Shown piece after piece: positions 53,474-61,025 of a stretch of DNA of 64,000 bases (position 1 is the stretch's first letter; every line of letters begins with the position of its first letter). A program made the translations under genes and the position numbers. Below the pieces are notes generated by a model that saw only the letters and a list, made by a program, of their open reading frames with translations, was not told where the DNA came from and searched no databases. Source of the stretch: Frankia sp. QA3. Its GTDB lineage: Bacteria; Actinomycetota; Actinomycetes; Frankiales; Frankiaceae. The DNA lies in contig NZ_CM001489.1 of assembly GCF_000262465.1 (NCBI RefSeq), positions 6,792,470 to 6,856,469 of the forward strand, read 5' to 3'.

Positions 53474-56400
53474 CGTCGCCGTACTCCGCGCAGCCGCCCG
53501 TCTGGCCCGCATCCGGCGCCTTCGGGGTGCCGCAGTCCGATTCCGTGGGGCCCATCGAGGCCATGGGTACCCCCGAGGCGGGGACACCCGGCCAGGCGGA
53601 GCTGGTGCCGATGTACGGCCCGGGGCGGGGCGCGCAGCAGCAGCCACCGGAGCCGGTGGCGACGGGCCCCGCCGGAGGCGGTCCGATCTCCGCGGGGCCG
53701 ATCTCCGCTCGGTCGGCCTCGGGGCCGATCATGGCGAGTCAGGTTCCCGAACCGGGTCGGCCGGACGCAGGCGCCGCGGGCCGATCGGTCGACGGCACGC
53801 CGACCACCCCGCCGTCCCGCATACCCGGCACGGCTCCCGCGGCGGGCTCTGGTCCCGCGGCGGGCGGTGGTCCCGCGGCGGGCGGTGGTCCGGTGCCGGG
53901 CGGTGGTGCCGCCGCCGGCCCCGGTGCCGGGTCCGCGCCTGGCTCCGGTTCAGTGCCGGGGACGGGCCAGAGCCTGGTGCCCGGCCCGGCCCTTGAGCGC
54001 GACGGCGGCCGGGACCTGCCCGTGCTGCCCGAGGGGTGGCCACTGGTTGCGCGGACCGATCCGCTGGTGGCCGGCGAGGCTATGGCGCGCGACGTCATCG
54101 ACGGGACCGGCCCGCGGAGAGGCCCCGGGGACCTCGCCCCGGAGCGCGGGCCGCTGAGCGTGGCCCGCGGCGGCCCGCAGGCATCGGGTGGCGGCGGTGG
54201 CGGGGCGGACCCCGCGGCGGTGGCGGCGTTCGCGATGTTGGATGCGCTGTTCGTCCGGGCACCCGTCGGACTCGCCCTGCTCGACCGGGCCGGCCGGTTC
54301 GTACGGGTCAACGAGGCGCTTACCCGGTTGGATCGCCGCTCCGCTCGGGACCATCTGGGCCGCACCGTGTCCGAGGTGCTCGGCGACAGCGATTCCGAGC
54401 TCGACGCCCTGCTGGCCCGGGTGCTGCGCACCGGCGAGCCGGTGGTGGACCTGGAGGTGGGGGTCGCGGGCCCGGCCGGTTCGCCGCTGACCTGGCTGGC
54501 GAGCTGGTTCCCGGTGAGCGATCCGCAGCTCGGTCCGGTGGGGGTGTCCTTCGTCGCGTTGGACGTCACCGGCCTGCAGATCGCCGATCGGGAGCGGCTG
54601 CGTGCGCAGGCGCGTTACCGCGGGCTCGCCGACGCCGCCGGCCTGGACGTGTTCCACGCGGCGGCCGACGGCGCCCTCGACGTCGACCTGCCCGGCTGGC
54701 GTTCCGCCACCGGCCAGCATCCGGGGGCGCTGGCCGGCAGCGGCTGGCTGTCCGGGGTGCATCCGGACGACCGGGACCGGGTCGCGCGGCTGTGGCGCGG
54801 GGCGGTCGAGCGTGGCGAGGTCTTCGAGGCCGAATTCCGGATCTCCGCGCCGAGCGGCGTGGGCGGTGCCGAGCGCGTCGTCGCCGCTCGGGTGCTGCCC
54901 GTGCCCGGACCCGCGGCGGATGCCGCCGGTGGGCAGGCGGGGGCCGGGACCGGTCCGGCACGTGATGGACGGCCGGTCGAGTGGCTCGGCGTGGTCCGTG
55001 ATCTCACCGGGGAGCGGGTCGCCGAGGCGGCGCGGGCCGAGGCTGATCAGCGGGCCGAGGCGGCCGTAGAACAGGCCGAGGCGGCCCTGCAGCGGGCCGA
55101 GTCCGGCGGATTGTTCTCCGTCGCGCTGGCCCGCGCCAGCACGGTCGACGAGGTCGTCGCGGCGATCCTCGACGTCGGCGGCCAGGCGGCGCGGGCGGCT
55201 GGGCGCAGGGTCGCGCTGGTTGACGACAGCCGGGAGCAGCTGCGTTTCACCCATCCGGGCGGGGGCACGGCAGAGCGGCCCGGTCCCTGGCCGGACGTGG
55301 CGCTGGGAGCGGTGCATCCGGTGGCCGAGGTGGTGCGGGGAGGCCGGCCCCTGTTTCTGGCCGACCGGGAGGAGCTGCTCGCCCGCTGGCCGGTGTCCGG
55401 GCTCGCCGACGCCACCGCGGCGGCCGGTGAGCAGGCGTGGGCCATGCTGCCGCTGGTCTTCCCCGACGGGGCGGCCTTCGGCGTGGTGACCTTCGCCTTC
55501 CCGGCCCCGCGGACCTTCACCGCCGCCGATCGGGCCTACCTGGGCGGCATCGCCGCGGCGGCCGCCCGCGCGCTGGAGCGGGCCAGGGCCCATGAGCGGC
55601 TAGTGACCGACGCCGCGGGCGCACAGGCCGCGCTCACCGCGGCGAGCGAGGAACGCGAGGCGCGGGAGCTCGCCGACCGGCGGCTGCGCCTGCTGACCCG
55701 GGCCACCGGGATCGTGACCTCGGCCGACGACCCCGAGCGGTCCCTGCACGCCTTCGCGGAGCTGATCGCGGCGGAGATCGCGGACCTGTGCGCCGTCCAT
55801 CTGGTCACGGCCGATCCGGCGCTCGCGCCCTCGCTGGACCCGGCCCCCGAGGACGGCGAGCAGGTCGCCGGGACCGCGCCGGCCGGCCACACCGCGCTGC
55901 CCGGCGAGGACGGCTCACCCGCCGAGGACGGCTCACCCGCCGAGGGCGCGCAGGCCGGCGAGGGCGGGCAGGCTGTCGCGGACGGTCAGGCCGGCGAGGT
56001 CGGGCAGGCTGTCGCGGACGGGCAGCCGGGCGGCGACGGGCGAACGGGCGAGGCGGCGAATGTCCCGCGGCTTCACCCCTTTGTCGTCGCGGGTTCCGCC
56101 GTGATCGGCACCGCGCCCTCGACGGCCGCCTGGACCGCGGCTCTTGCTGTCCCGTCGAACCCGATCACCCAGGTCGCGGCCCGCGGGGTCGGGCAGGTCG
56201 TCACCCACGCGGCGGGCGGCTGGGAGCCGCCGTCCGACGTCGCACGCTGGATCCGTCAGGTCGGCGCGCACACAACGGCCGTGCTGCCCGTGATACGGGT
56301 CGGCCGGATCGCGGCCGTGCTCAGCCTGACCGCCGTCGGGGACCGGGCCCCGTTCACCGAGGCCGACCTGGCCTTCCTGACCGAGCTCACCGCGCGCGCC

Positions 56401-57597
56401 GGGGTCGCCCTGGAACGCATCGACCGGGAGCGCAGCGCGCGCAGCGGCGCCGTGGAGCTGCACGAGACCCTGCGCGGCGCGGCGCCGACGGTGCCCGCGG
56501 GGTTGCAGGCGGCGACCCGCTACCTGCCCGCCGGGGCCGAGGGGGACGCTGGCGGGCAGTGGTCCGACGTGATCGATCTCGGGGCGGGCCGGGTCGCCCT
56601 GGTGATCGGCGGGGTCCGGGGCCGGGGGCTGCGCACGAGCGCGGTGATGGGCCAGCTGCGCGCCGCCGCCCGCGCCTGCGCCCGCCTCGATCTGCCACCC
56701 GGCGAGGTGCTGGCGCTGCTCGACGGCGTCGTCGCGGACATGCCGGCACGTGAGGTCGCGACCTGCATCTACGCGATCGCCGAGCTCGATACGGGCGTGC
56801 TGACGCTGGCCAGCGCCGGCCATCCGCCGCCCCTCGTGGTCGCCCCGGACGGGCTCGTCTCGCGGCTGTACATGGCGGTCGGTTCCCCGCTCGGCGACGT
56901 CCACCGGGATCCGGCCGGGCACATCGACGCCACCGAGTACACCGTCCGCCTGGGCCGTGGATACCTCATCACTCTGTTCACCGAGGGCCTGGTCCGCGGG
57001 GGTGGCCGGGACGTCGATGCCGGCGTCTCGGACCTCGCGGCCGTGCTGGCCCGCACCAGCGAGGGACCCGACGCGAACCTCGACGCGCTGGCGACCGCGG
57101 CCTGCGCGGGTCTCGGCCGAGACGGCCAGCCGGCGCCCGCCGACGACGCCGTGGCGCTGCTGCTCGCCCGCCTGCCTGACGAACCGACCGCCGGGCCGAC
57201 GCTGCTCGACGTCACCGTCGACGGGCCGTCCGGGCTGCGCGCGGTGCGGGCACAGTGCCGGCTGGCGCTGGAGAACGCCGAGCTGCCCGTCGAGATCATC
57301 GACACCGTCGTCCTGGTCCTGTCCGAGTTGACCAGCAACGCCGTGCGCCATGGTCGGCCGCCGTTGTCCGTGCGGCTGCGGCGCCTCGGTGATCGGGCCG
57401 TCGTCGAGGTCGCAGACGGCGGCGGACGGCTGCCCCGGCGCAGGCCGGCCTCACCGGACGACGAGGCCGGGCGCGGGCTCGACCTGGTCTCCCGGCTCGC
57501 CGTGCGGCACGGTTTCCGCCCGATCCCCGATGGCAAGGTCGTCTGGGCGGAGGTTGACCTGGTGGGGTCGCCGCCCGCCGACCCGGGCGCGCCGTGA
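53470..57597 (+). CDS. PAS-GAF-GAF-SpoIIE-HATPase signalling protein with degenerate phosphatase site
   Basis: A 1375-residue cytoplasmic signalling protein: a disordered Gly/Pro/Ala N-terminus to about 240, a PAS domain (AMLDALFVRAPVGLALLDRAG, about 250-370), a second PAS-like part, a coiled coil (about 515-550), GAF domains (about 550-705 and 740-990, the second split by Gly/Glu/Asp repeats), a SpoIIE/PP2C domain (about 1005-1235) and an RsbW-like HATPase (about 1245-1365). The HATPase N box ELTSNAVRHG and GRGLDLVSRLA are intact. In the PP2C domain GGDWYD reads GGQWSD, GDV-GHG reads GGVRGRG, and the late TDG reads TEG, so it is probably inactive. It is the last of three overlapping genes. 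Confidence 0.9.
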   Translation: MTSPYSAQPPVWPASGAFGVPQSDSVGPIEAMGTPEAGTPGQAELVPMYGPGRGAQQQPPEPVATGPAGGGPISAGPISARSASGPIMASQVPEPGRPDAGAAGRSVDGTPTTPPSRIPGTAPAAGSGPAAGGGPAAGGGPVPGGGAAAGPGAGSAPGSGSVPGTGQSLVPGPALERDGGRDLPVLPEGWPLVARTDPLVAGEAMARDVIDGTGPRRGPGDLAPERGPLSVARGGPQASGGGGGGADPAAVAAFAMLDALFVRAPVGLALLDRAGRFVRVNEALTRLDRRSARDHLGRTVSEVLGDSDSELDALLARVLRTGEPVVDLEVGVAGPAGSPLTWLASWFPVSDPQLGPVGVSFVALDVTGLQIADRERLRAQARYRGLADAAGLDVFHAAADGALDVDLPGWRSATGQHPGALAGSGWLSGVHPDDRDRVARLWRGAVERGEVFEAEFRISAPSGVGGAERVVAARVLPVPGPAADAAGGQAGAGTGPARDGRPVEWLGVVRDLTGERVAEAARAEADQRAEAAVEQAEAALQRAESGGLFSVALARASTVDEVVAAILDVGGQAARAAGRRVALVDDSREQLRFTHPGGGTAERPGPWPDVALGAVHPVAEVVRGGRPLFLADREELLARWPVSGLADATAAAGEQAWAMLPLVFPDGAAFGVVTFAFPAPRTFTAADRAYLGGIAAAAARALERARAHERLVTDAAGAQAALTAASEEREARELADRRLRLLTRATGIVTSADDPERSLHAFAELIAAEIADLCAVHLVTADPALAPSLDPAPEDGEQVAGTAPAGHTALPGEDGSPAEDGSPAEGAQAGEGGQAVADGQAGEVGQAVADGQPGGDGRTGEAANVPRLHPFVVAGSAVIGTAPSTAAWTAALAVPSNPITQVAARGVGQVVTHAAGGWEPPSDVARWIRQVGAHTTAVLPVIRVGRIAAVLSLTAVGDRAPFTEADLAFLTELTARAGVALERIDRERSARSGAVELHETLRGAAPTVPAGLQAATRYLPAGAEGDAGGQWSDVIDLGAGRVALVIGGVRGRGLRTSAVMGQLRAAARACARLDLPPGEVLALLDGVVADMPAREVATCIYAIAELDTGVLTLASAGHPPPLVVAPDGLVSRLYMAVGSPLGDVHRDPAGHIDATEYTVRLGRGYLITLFTEGLVRGGGRDVDAGVSDLAAVLARTSEGPDANLDALATAACAGLGRDGQPAPADDAVALLLARLPDEPTAGPTLLDVTVDGPSGLRAVRAQCRLALENAELPVEIIDTVVLVLSELTSNAVRHGRPPLSVRLRRLGDRAVVEVADGGGRLPRRRPASPDDEAGRGLDLVSRLAVRHGFRPIPDGKVVWAEVDLVGSPPADPGAP

Positions 57598-57693
57598 TCG
57601 GGCCGCCCGGTGGTGGGCGGAGCGTGACGAGTGTGGTGGGGTCGGGCTATCCTGGCGCCGCCGGGCGGGCGCGTGTCGCGTAACGTGAGCGGC

Positions 57694-58518
57694 ATGCCGG
57701 ACGCGCTGCTGCGGCTCGACAATGTCAATGTCGTGCGGGATGGGTCGTACCTTCTGCGAAATGTGAGCTGGGAGGTGCTTCCCGGTCAGCGATGGGTCGT
57801 CCTCGGCCCCAACGGCGCGGGTAAGACGACGCTCCTGCAGGTGGCCTCGGGCCGGCTGTTCCCGACCTCGGGCGCGGTCGACCTGTTCGGCCATCGCCTG
57901 GGCACGGTGAATCTCCTCGAGCTGCGCTACCGGGTCGGCGTCGTCAGCCCGGTGCTGGTCGAGACGCCGCCCCCGGACGAGCGGGTGCTCGACGCGGTGG
58001 TCACCGCCGGCTGGTCGGTGCTCGGGCGCGGCGACGAGCCGTACGACGACGTCGACCTCGCCCGCGCCGCCGGCCTGCTGGCCCAGTTCGGCTGCCGGGA
58101 GCTGCGGGACCGGCGGTTCGGGACGCTGTCCGAGGGTGAGCGCAAGCGGGTGCTGATCGCGCGGTCGCTCATGAGCGACCCGGAGCTGCTCCTGCTCGAC
58201 GAGCCCGCCTCCGGACTTGATCTGGGGGCCCGGGAGGCGCTGCTGCGCCGGCTCACCCGCTTCGCCGCCGACCCCTCGGCGCCCGTCAGCGTCCTCGTCA
58301 GCCACCACGTCGAGGAGATCCCGGTGGGTGTCACGCACGCCCTGCTCGTGCGCGGCGGCCAGGTGCGGGCCGCGGGCCCCGCGGCAGAGGTGCTCACCGC
58401 GCCAAGGCTGTCCGACTGCTTCGGGATTCCCCTCGATGTCAGCGTCGCAGCCGGGCGCTACACCGCCCGGCTGGCCGCCGGTCCGCCGCCGCGGCGACCG
58501 GTGTCCGTCGGCGTCTGA
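57694..58518 (+). CDS. ABC transporter ATP-binding protein (YlmA-like)
   Basis: A 274-residue ABC ATPase: Walker A GPNGAGKTT near residues 38-46, signature LSEGERKRV, Walker B LLLLDEPASGLD, H-loop VSHHVEEIP. The sequence resembles the YlmA/ModF-like group of lone ATPases. No permease gene is adjacent, so the partner is unknown, or it acts outside transport. ATG 57694 is chosen; an in-frame GTG three codons upstream is possible. It lies 96 bases after the signalling gene and is followed by a strong hairpin. Confidence 0.85.
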   Translation: MPDALLRLDNVNVVRDGSYLLRNVSWEVLPGQRWVVLGPNGAGKTTLLQVASGRLFPTSGAVDLFGHRLGTVNLLELRYRVGVVSPVLVETPPPDERVLDAVVTAGWSVLGRGDEPYDDVDLARAAGLLAQFGCRELRDRRFGTLSEGERKRVLIARSLMSDPELLLLDEPASGLDLGAREALLRRLTRFAADPSAPVSVLVSHHVEEIPVGVTHALLVRGGQVRAAGPAAEVLTAPRLSDCFGIPLDVSVAAGRYTARLAAGPPPRRPVSVGV

Positions 58519-58577
58519 GCCCGCGCTCCCGACCAGCGTCCGCGCCCGCCCACCCCGAGTCGCCCGCCCACGCGGGC

Positions 58578-58616
58578 GCGCCTGCAGGAGCGCCGCGCGT
58601 CGGCGCGTGCAGGCGC
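58578..58616 (+). terminator. Two-part hairpin after the ABC ATPase
   Basis: GCGCCTGCA and TGCAGGCGC form an outer 9-bp stem, and GCGCCG-CGCGT-CGGCGC an inner 6-bp stem with a small asymmetric bulge. It starts 60 bases after the stop codon. No T-run follows. Confidence 0.6.
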
Positions 58617-58999
58617 CGACCGGAGCGCGGTCCATTGCGGACCGACCTCGCCACGTGGCCTTGGCGTGGCCTTTCCTTGCAGTTGTGTCATCGCAGTTGT
58701 GTCATCGCGTTCGCCGCAGCGGCGGATACCGCGGGCCGCACCACGCATGGCGGCATCCGTTCCTGCGATCCCCGCGGATTTCCGGGCGGGTTCCCGCCGG
58801 TTCCGTCGGTGGCGCGGTCGCCGGCAGCTGCGCGATCAGTGGGCGGGATGGGCCGCGCCGGAACCGGAACGGACGGTGGGGACGCGTCGACGCGGGAGCG
58901 GACGGAGGGACCGGACGCCGGGGCCTGAAGCGGGGGAGCTCGACCGGGCGAGGCGCCACCTGGGCGACAGGGGCGACGCAAGGGCCTCAGAAGGCGTCA

Positions 59000-59032
59000 G
59001 ACCCGCGTTGGCGCCGCGGTCCGGGTCTTTTT
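59000..59032 (+). terminator. Hairpin followed by TTTTT
   Basis: GACCCG (59000-59005) pairs with CGGGTC (59022-59027), followed by five Ts. The loop holds further short pairings. A classical U-tract is rare in this window. No annotated plus-strand gene ends nearby, so it may close a non-coding transcript. Confidence 0.45.
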
Positions 59033-59288
59033 CTCCCATAGCACCTTTCCGGCCCTCCAGAGGCGTTCGGAGCCCCGCAAGGGGTATGCCGAATGGGCCG
59101 GTCCGGCTGCGCCGCCGGGCGCCGTGACCGTGGTGGGCGGAGCCGGGCGCAACGAGCGTGGCGGCGCAGCGATCGACACCCACCCAAGGCCGGTGTCCCG
59201 CCCGGGTCTGGGGTCCGTCGGGGTTCGGGGTCCCGTCGGGGTTCGGGGCCCCGCCGGGAGCCGGGCGAGCGGTGCCGGGCAGCCGCCT

Positions 59289-60026
59289 TCACCGCCGAAG
59301 CCGGTGCCACAGCCAGCCGGCGCCGCGCACCTCGGCGCCGAGGGCCCGGACGCGGGCGGTGAGCCCGCGATCCGAGGTGATCACTATGACCCCGGGTCCG
59401 GCCTCGCGGGCCGCGGCGACGATCGTGTCATCGCCGTGCCCCGGGGCGTGGACGACGGCGAGCGTGGGGGAGGCGCCGTTGCCGGGCGTCGAGTCCGATC
59501 GGTCGGCGCCGTTCCCGGAATTGCGGTCGTCGTCCTCGGGTGAGCGGTCGCCCTTCCCCTGTGAGCGGTCGCCCTCCCCGAGAGAGCGGTCGCCCTCCCC
59601 GGGAGAGTGGTCGTCCTTCCCGGTAGACCGGCTGCCCTTCCCACGCGGCCGGTCGGTGTTCCCGACCGGCTGGTCAGTGTTCCCGCGAGACTGCTCGTGG
59701 TCGTGGTCGTGCTCGGGGGCCCGAGGCTCGGCCGGAGGCGGCTCGCTGACCACCGCTGTGGCGGGAACTCCGGCCCGGGCCGCCCCTTCCAGAACGACCA
59801 CGATCCGCGCCGGCCATTCCGCTGACCCCGGCGATCCGACGTGCGCGTCGGACCCTGCGATCCAGGCCGAAATATCGGCGAGCAGGCGCCGGGCCGCGCC
59901 CGGACGGTCGCGCCACCAGCCATCGGCCCTGGAGCCAATGACGTTGGCACCGTCCACCACCCACGTCCGTGGGTACTCGTCCGTGCGCCGAGCCATAGGG
60001 TCGGCGCCGGAATCAGGCGTACTCAT
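59289..60026 (-). CDS. NYN/PIN-like domain protein with repeat-expanded insert
   Basis: A 245-residue protein with an NYN (YacP-like) nuclease fold. The N-terminal part is TWVVDGANVIGSRADGWWRDRPGAARRLLADI with its acidic metal ligand, then RIVVVLEG. The C-terminal part is HAPGHGDDTIVAAA and GVIVITSDRGLTARVRALGAEV. Between them, a disordered insert of about 75 residues (roughly 100-175) is made of seven-residue repeats (GDRSLGE-like). NYN proteins are often RNases. The start is ATG 60026, as similarity begins soon after; the open frame upstream has no conserved features. It is alone on the minus strand. Confidence 0.8.
   Translation of the reverse strand: MSTPDSGADPMARRTDEYPRTWVVDGANVIGSRADGWWRDRPGAARRLLADISAWIAGSDAHVGSPGSAEWPARIVVVLEGAARAGVPATAVVSEPPPAEPRAPEHDHDHEQSRGNTDQPVGNTDRPRGKGSRSTGKDDHSPGEGDRSLGEGDRSQGKGDRSPEDDDRNSGNGADRSDSTPGNGASPTLAVVHAPGHGDDTIVAAAREAGPGVIVITSDRGLTARVRALGAEVRGAGWLWHRLRR
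59542..59688 (-). repeat. 21-bp tandem repeat, seven units, inside the NYN gene
   Basis: Seven 21-bp units, best copies gagcggtcgccctccccgag plus one base, with increasing divergence toward 59688. The unit is in frame and encodes Gly-Asp-Arg-Ser-x-Gly-Glu-like repeats on the minus strand. Confidence 0.9.
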
Positions 60027-60463
60027 CCGCCGCCACGATCCCCTTTGGCATTCGTACCGGTCGGTTCCGCTCGCGGCGCCAGCACCCCAAAGCACCCACC
60101 GGCTGATGCCTGCCGATTGCCCGGCAATCGTCCGGGGAGTCGGTAGACGAACACGATCGGTGTCCCAAGGTCGGCGGACATGGTCGCCGCCCGGCCGACG
60201 GCGGCCCAACTGTCCGCTTGCGGCCGGCGTTTCGGCTCGGAAGGTGTGATTCGCAGAACATGATCGCCCTCTATCATGCCGAGGTTGGCCGCCGCCTTTG
60301 GGTTCCGCACTCCGACAGCCTCACCAGCGTGCCTAGACCGGTGTCTTCGTGTTCGGTGGCCCAAGTCTGCGAGTCCGTCGAACCAGGCGTGACAGTTCCC
60401 GGTGTTCTCGTGGTAATACTAGACGCGTGAGTTCTGCGGTCCGCTGACCTGAAGGAGTGTGGC
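60027..60463. other. Upstream region of lsr2
   Basis: About 437 bases between the divergent NYN gene and lsr2, without a gene. Composition is less GC-rich than average, as expected for promoters of both genes. It contains the promoter candidate below. Confidence 0.5.
60389..60419 (+). promoter_or_regulatory. Candidate promoter for lsr2
   Basis: GTGACA (60389-60394) and TAATAC (60414-60419) are spaced by 19 bases, somewhat wide. They lie 45 bases before the lsr2 start, in an AT-richer stretch. Confidence 0.45.
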
Positions 60464-60805
60464 ATGGCCCAGAAGACCATCGTCTCGTTGATTGACGATC
60501 TCAGTGGAGAAGAGGCCGACGAGACTGTCCGCTTCGGACTCGACGGTGCGCAGTATGAGATCGACCTGTCGGAGAAGAACGCGACGAAGTTGCGTGAGTC
60601 GCTGGCCCCGTTCGTGACCGCGGCCCGCCGTTCCGGTGGCCGCGCGGCGGGTGGCCGCCGTGGCGTGCGTACCGCTTCGCGGCGTACCGGCGGAACCGAC
60701 CGCACCGCCGACATTCGCGAGTGGGCGCGCAGCAACGGTTACACGGTGAGTGACCGTGGCCGTATCGCCTCCAACATCGTCGAGGCGTACGACAAGGCCC
60801 ACTGA
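60464..60805 (+). CDS. lsr2: Nucleoid-associated protein Lsr2
   Basis: Xenogeneic silencer of actinobacteria that bridges and coats AT-rich DNA. The 113-residue protein has the N-terminal dimerisation domain (AQKTIVSLIDDLSGEEADETVRFGLDGAQYEIDLS, residues 2-36), a basic linker, and the C-terminal DNA-binding domain with the AT-hook-like Arg-Gly-Arg (residues 98-100, SDRGRIASNI). The ribosome site GAAGGAG precedes ATG 60464. It is isolated as a single gene followed by a strong hairpin. A genome this GC-rich would use Lsr2 to silence acquired AT-rich DNA. Confidence 0.97.
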   Translation: MAQKTIVSLIDDLSGEEADETVRFGLDGAQYEIDLSEKNATKLRESLAPFVTAARRSGGRAAGGRRGVRTASRRTGGTDRTADIREWARSNGYTVSDRGRIASNIVEAYDKAH

Positions 60806-60940
60806 TCCTGGTCTTGACGACTTTTCCGGGTCGAGACTCGAAGCGGTGGACCCCGTAGTACCCGTCGTGCCCGCGGTATTCGGCCGCGGGCCGCAGGCCC
60901 CGGTGCCCAAAGACCTGCTGATCAGGTTTTGCCAGGGCAG

Positions 60941-60977
60941 GTTCCTGCCACACCGGCCTGGCCGGTGTGGCAGGAAC
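60941..60977. terminator. Perfect 17-bp hairpin between lsr2 and pepP
   Basis: GTTCCTGCCACACCGGC, a 3-base loop CTG, then GCCGGTGTGGCAGGAAC. It lies between convergent lsr2 (stop 60805) and pepP (stop 61026) and so may end both. A second partial copy of the left arm (tgccagggcag) is just upstream. Confidence 0.85.
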
Positions 60978-61025
60978 GATTGACCCTCGTGCCGACGCAC
61001 GCTGTTGCCGGCTCTGTTCGTTCCG

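Larger units (their letters stand above)
58519..59288. other. Intergenic region with hairpins, no convincing gene
   Basis: About 770 bases. Frames on both strands are Arg/Pro-rich and resemble non-coding GC sequence. It holds the hairpin above, a perfect 14-bp direct repeat (agttgtgtcatcgc at 58681-58694 and 58695-58708), and a hairpin with a T-run near 59000-59032. A small RNA between about 58710 and 59032 is conceivable. Confidence 0.45.
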
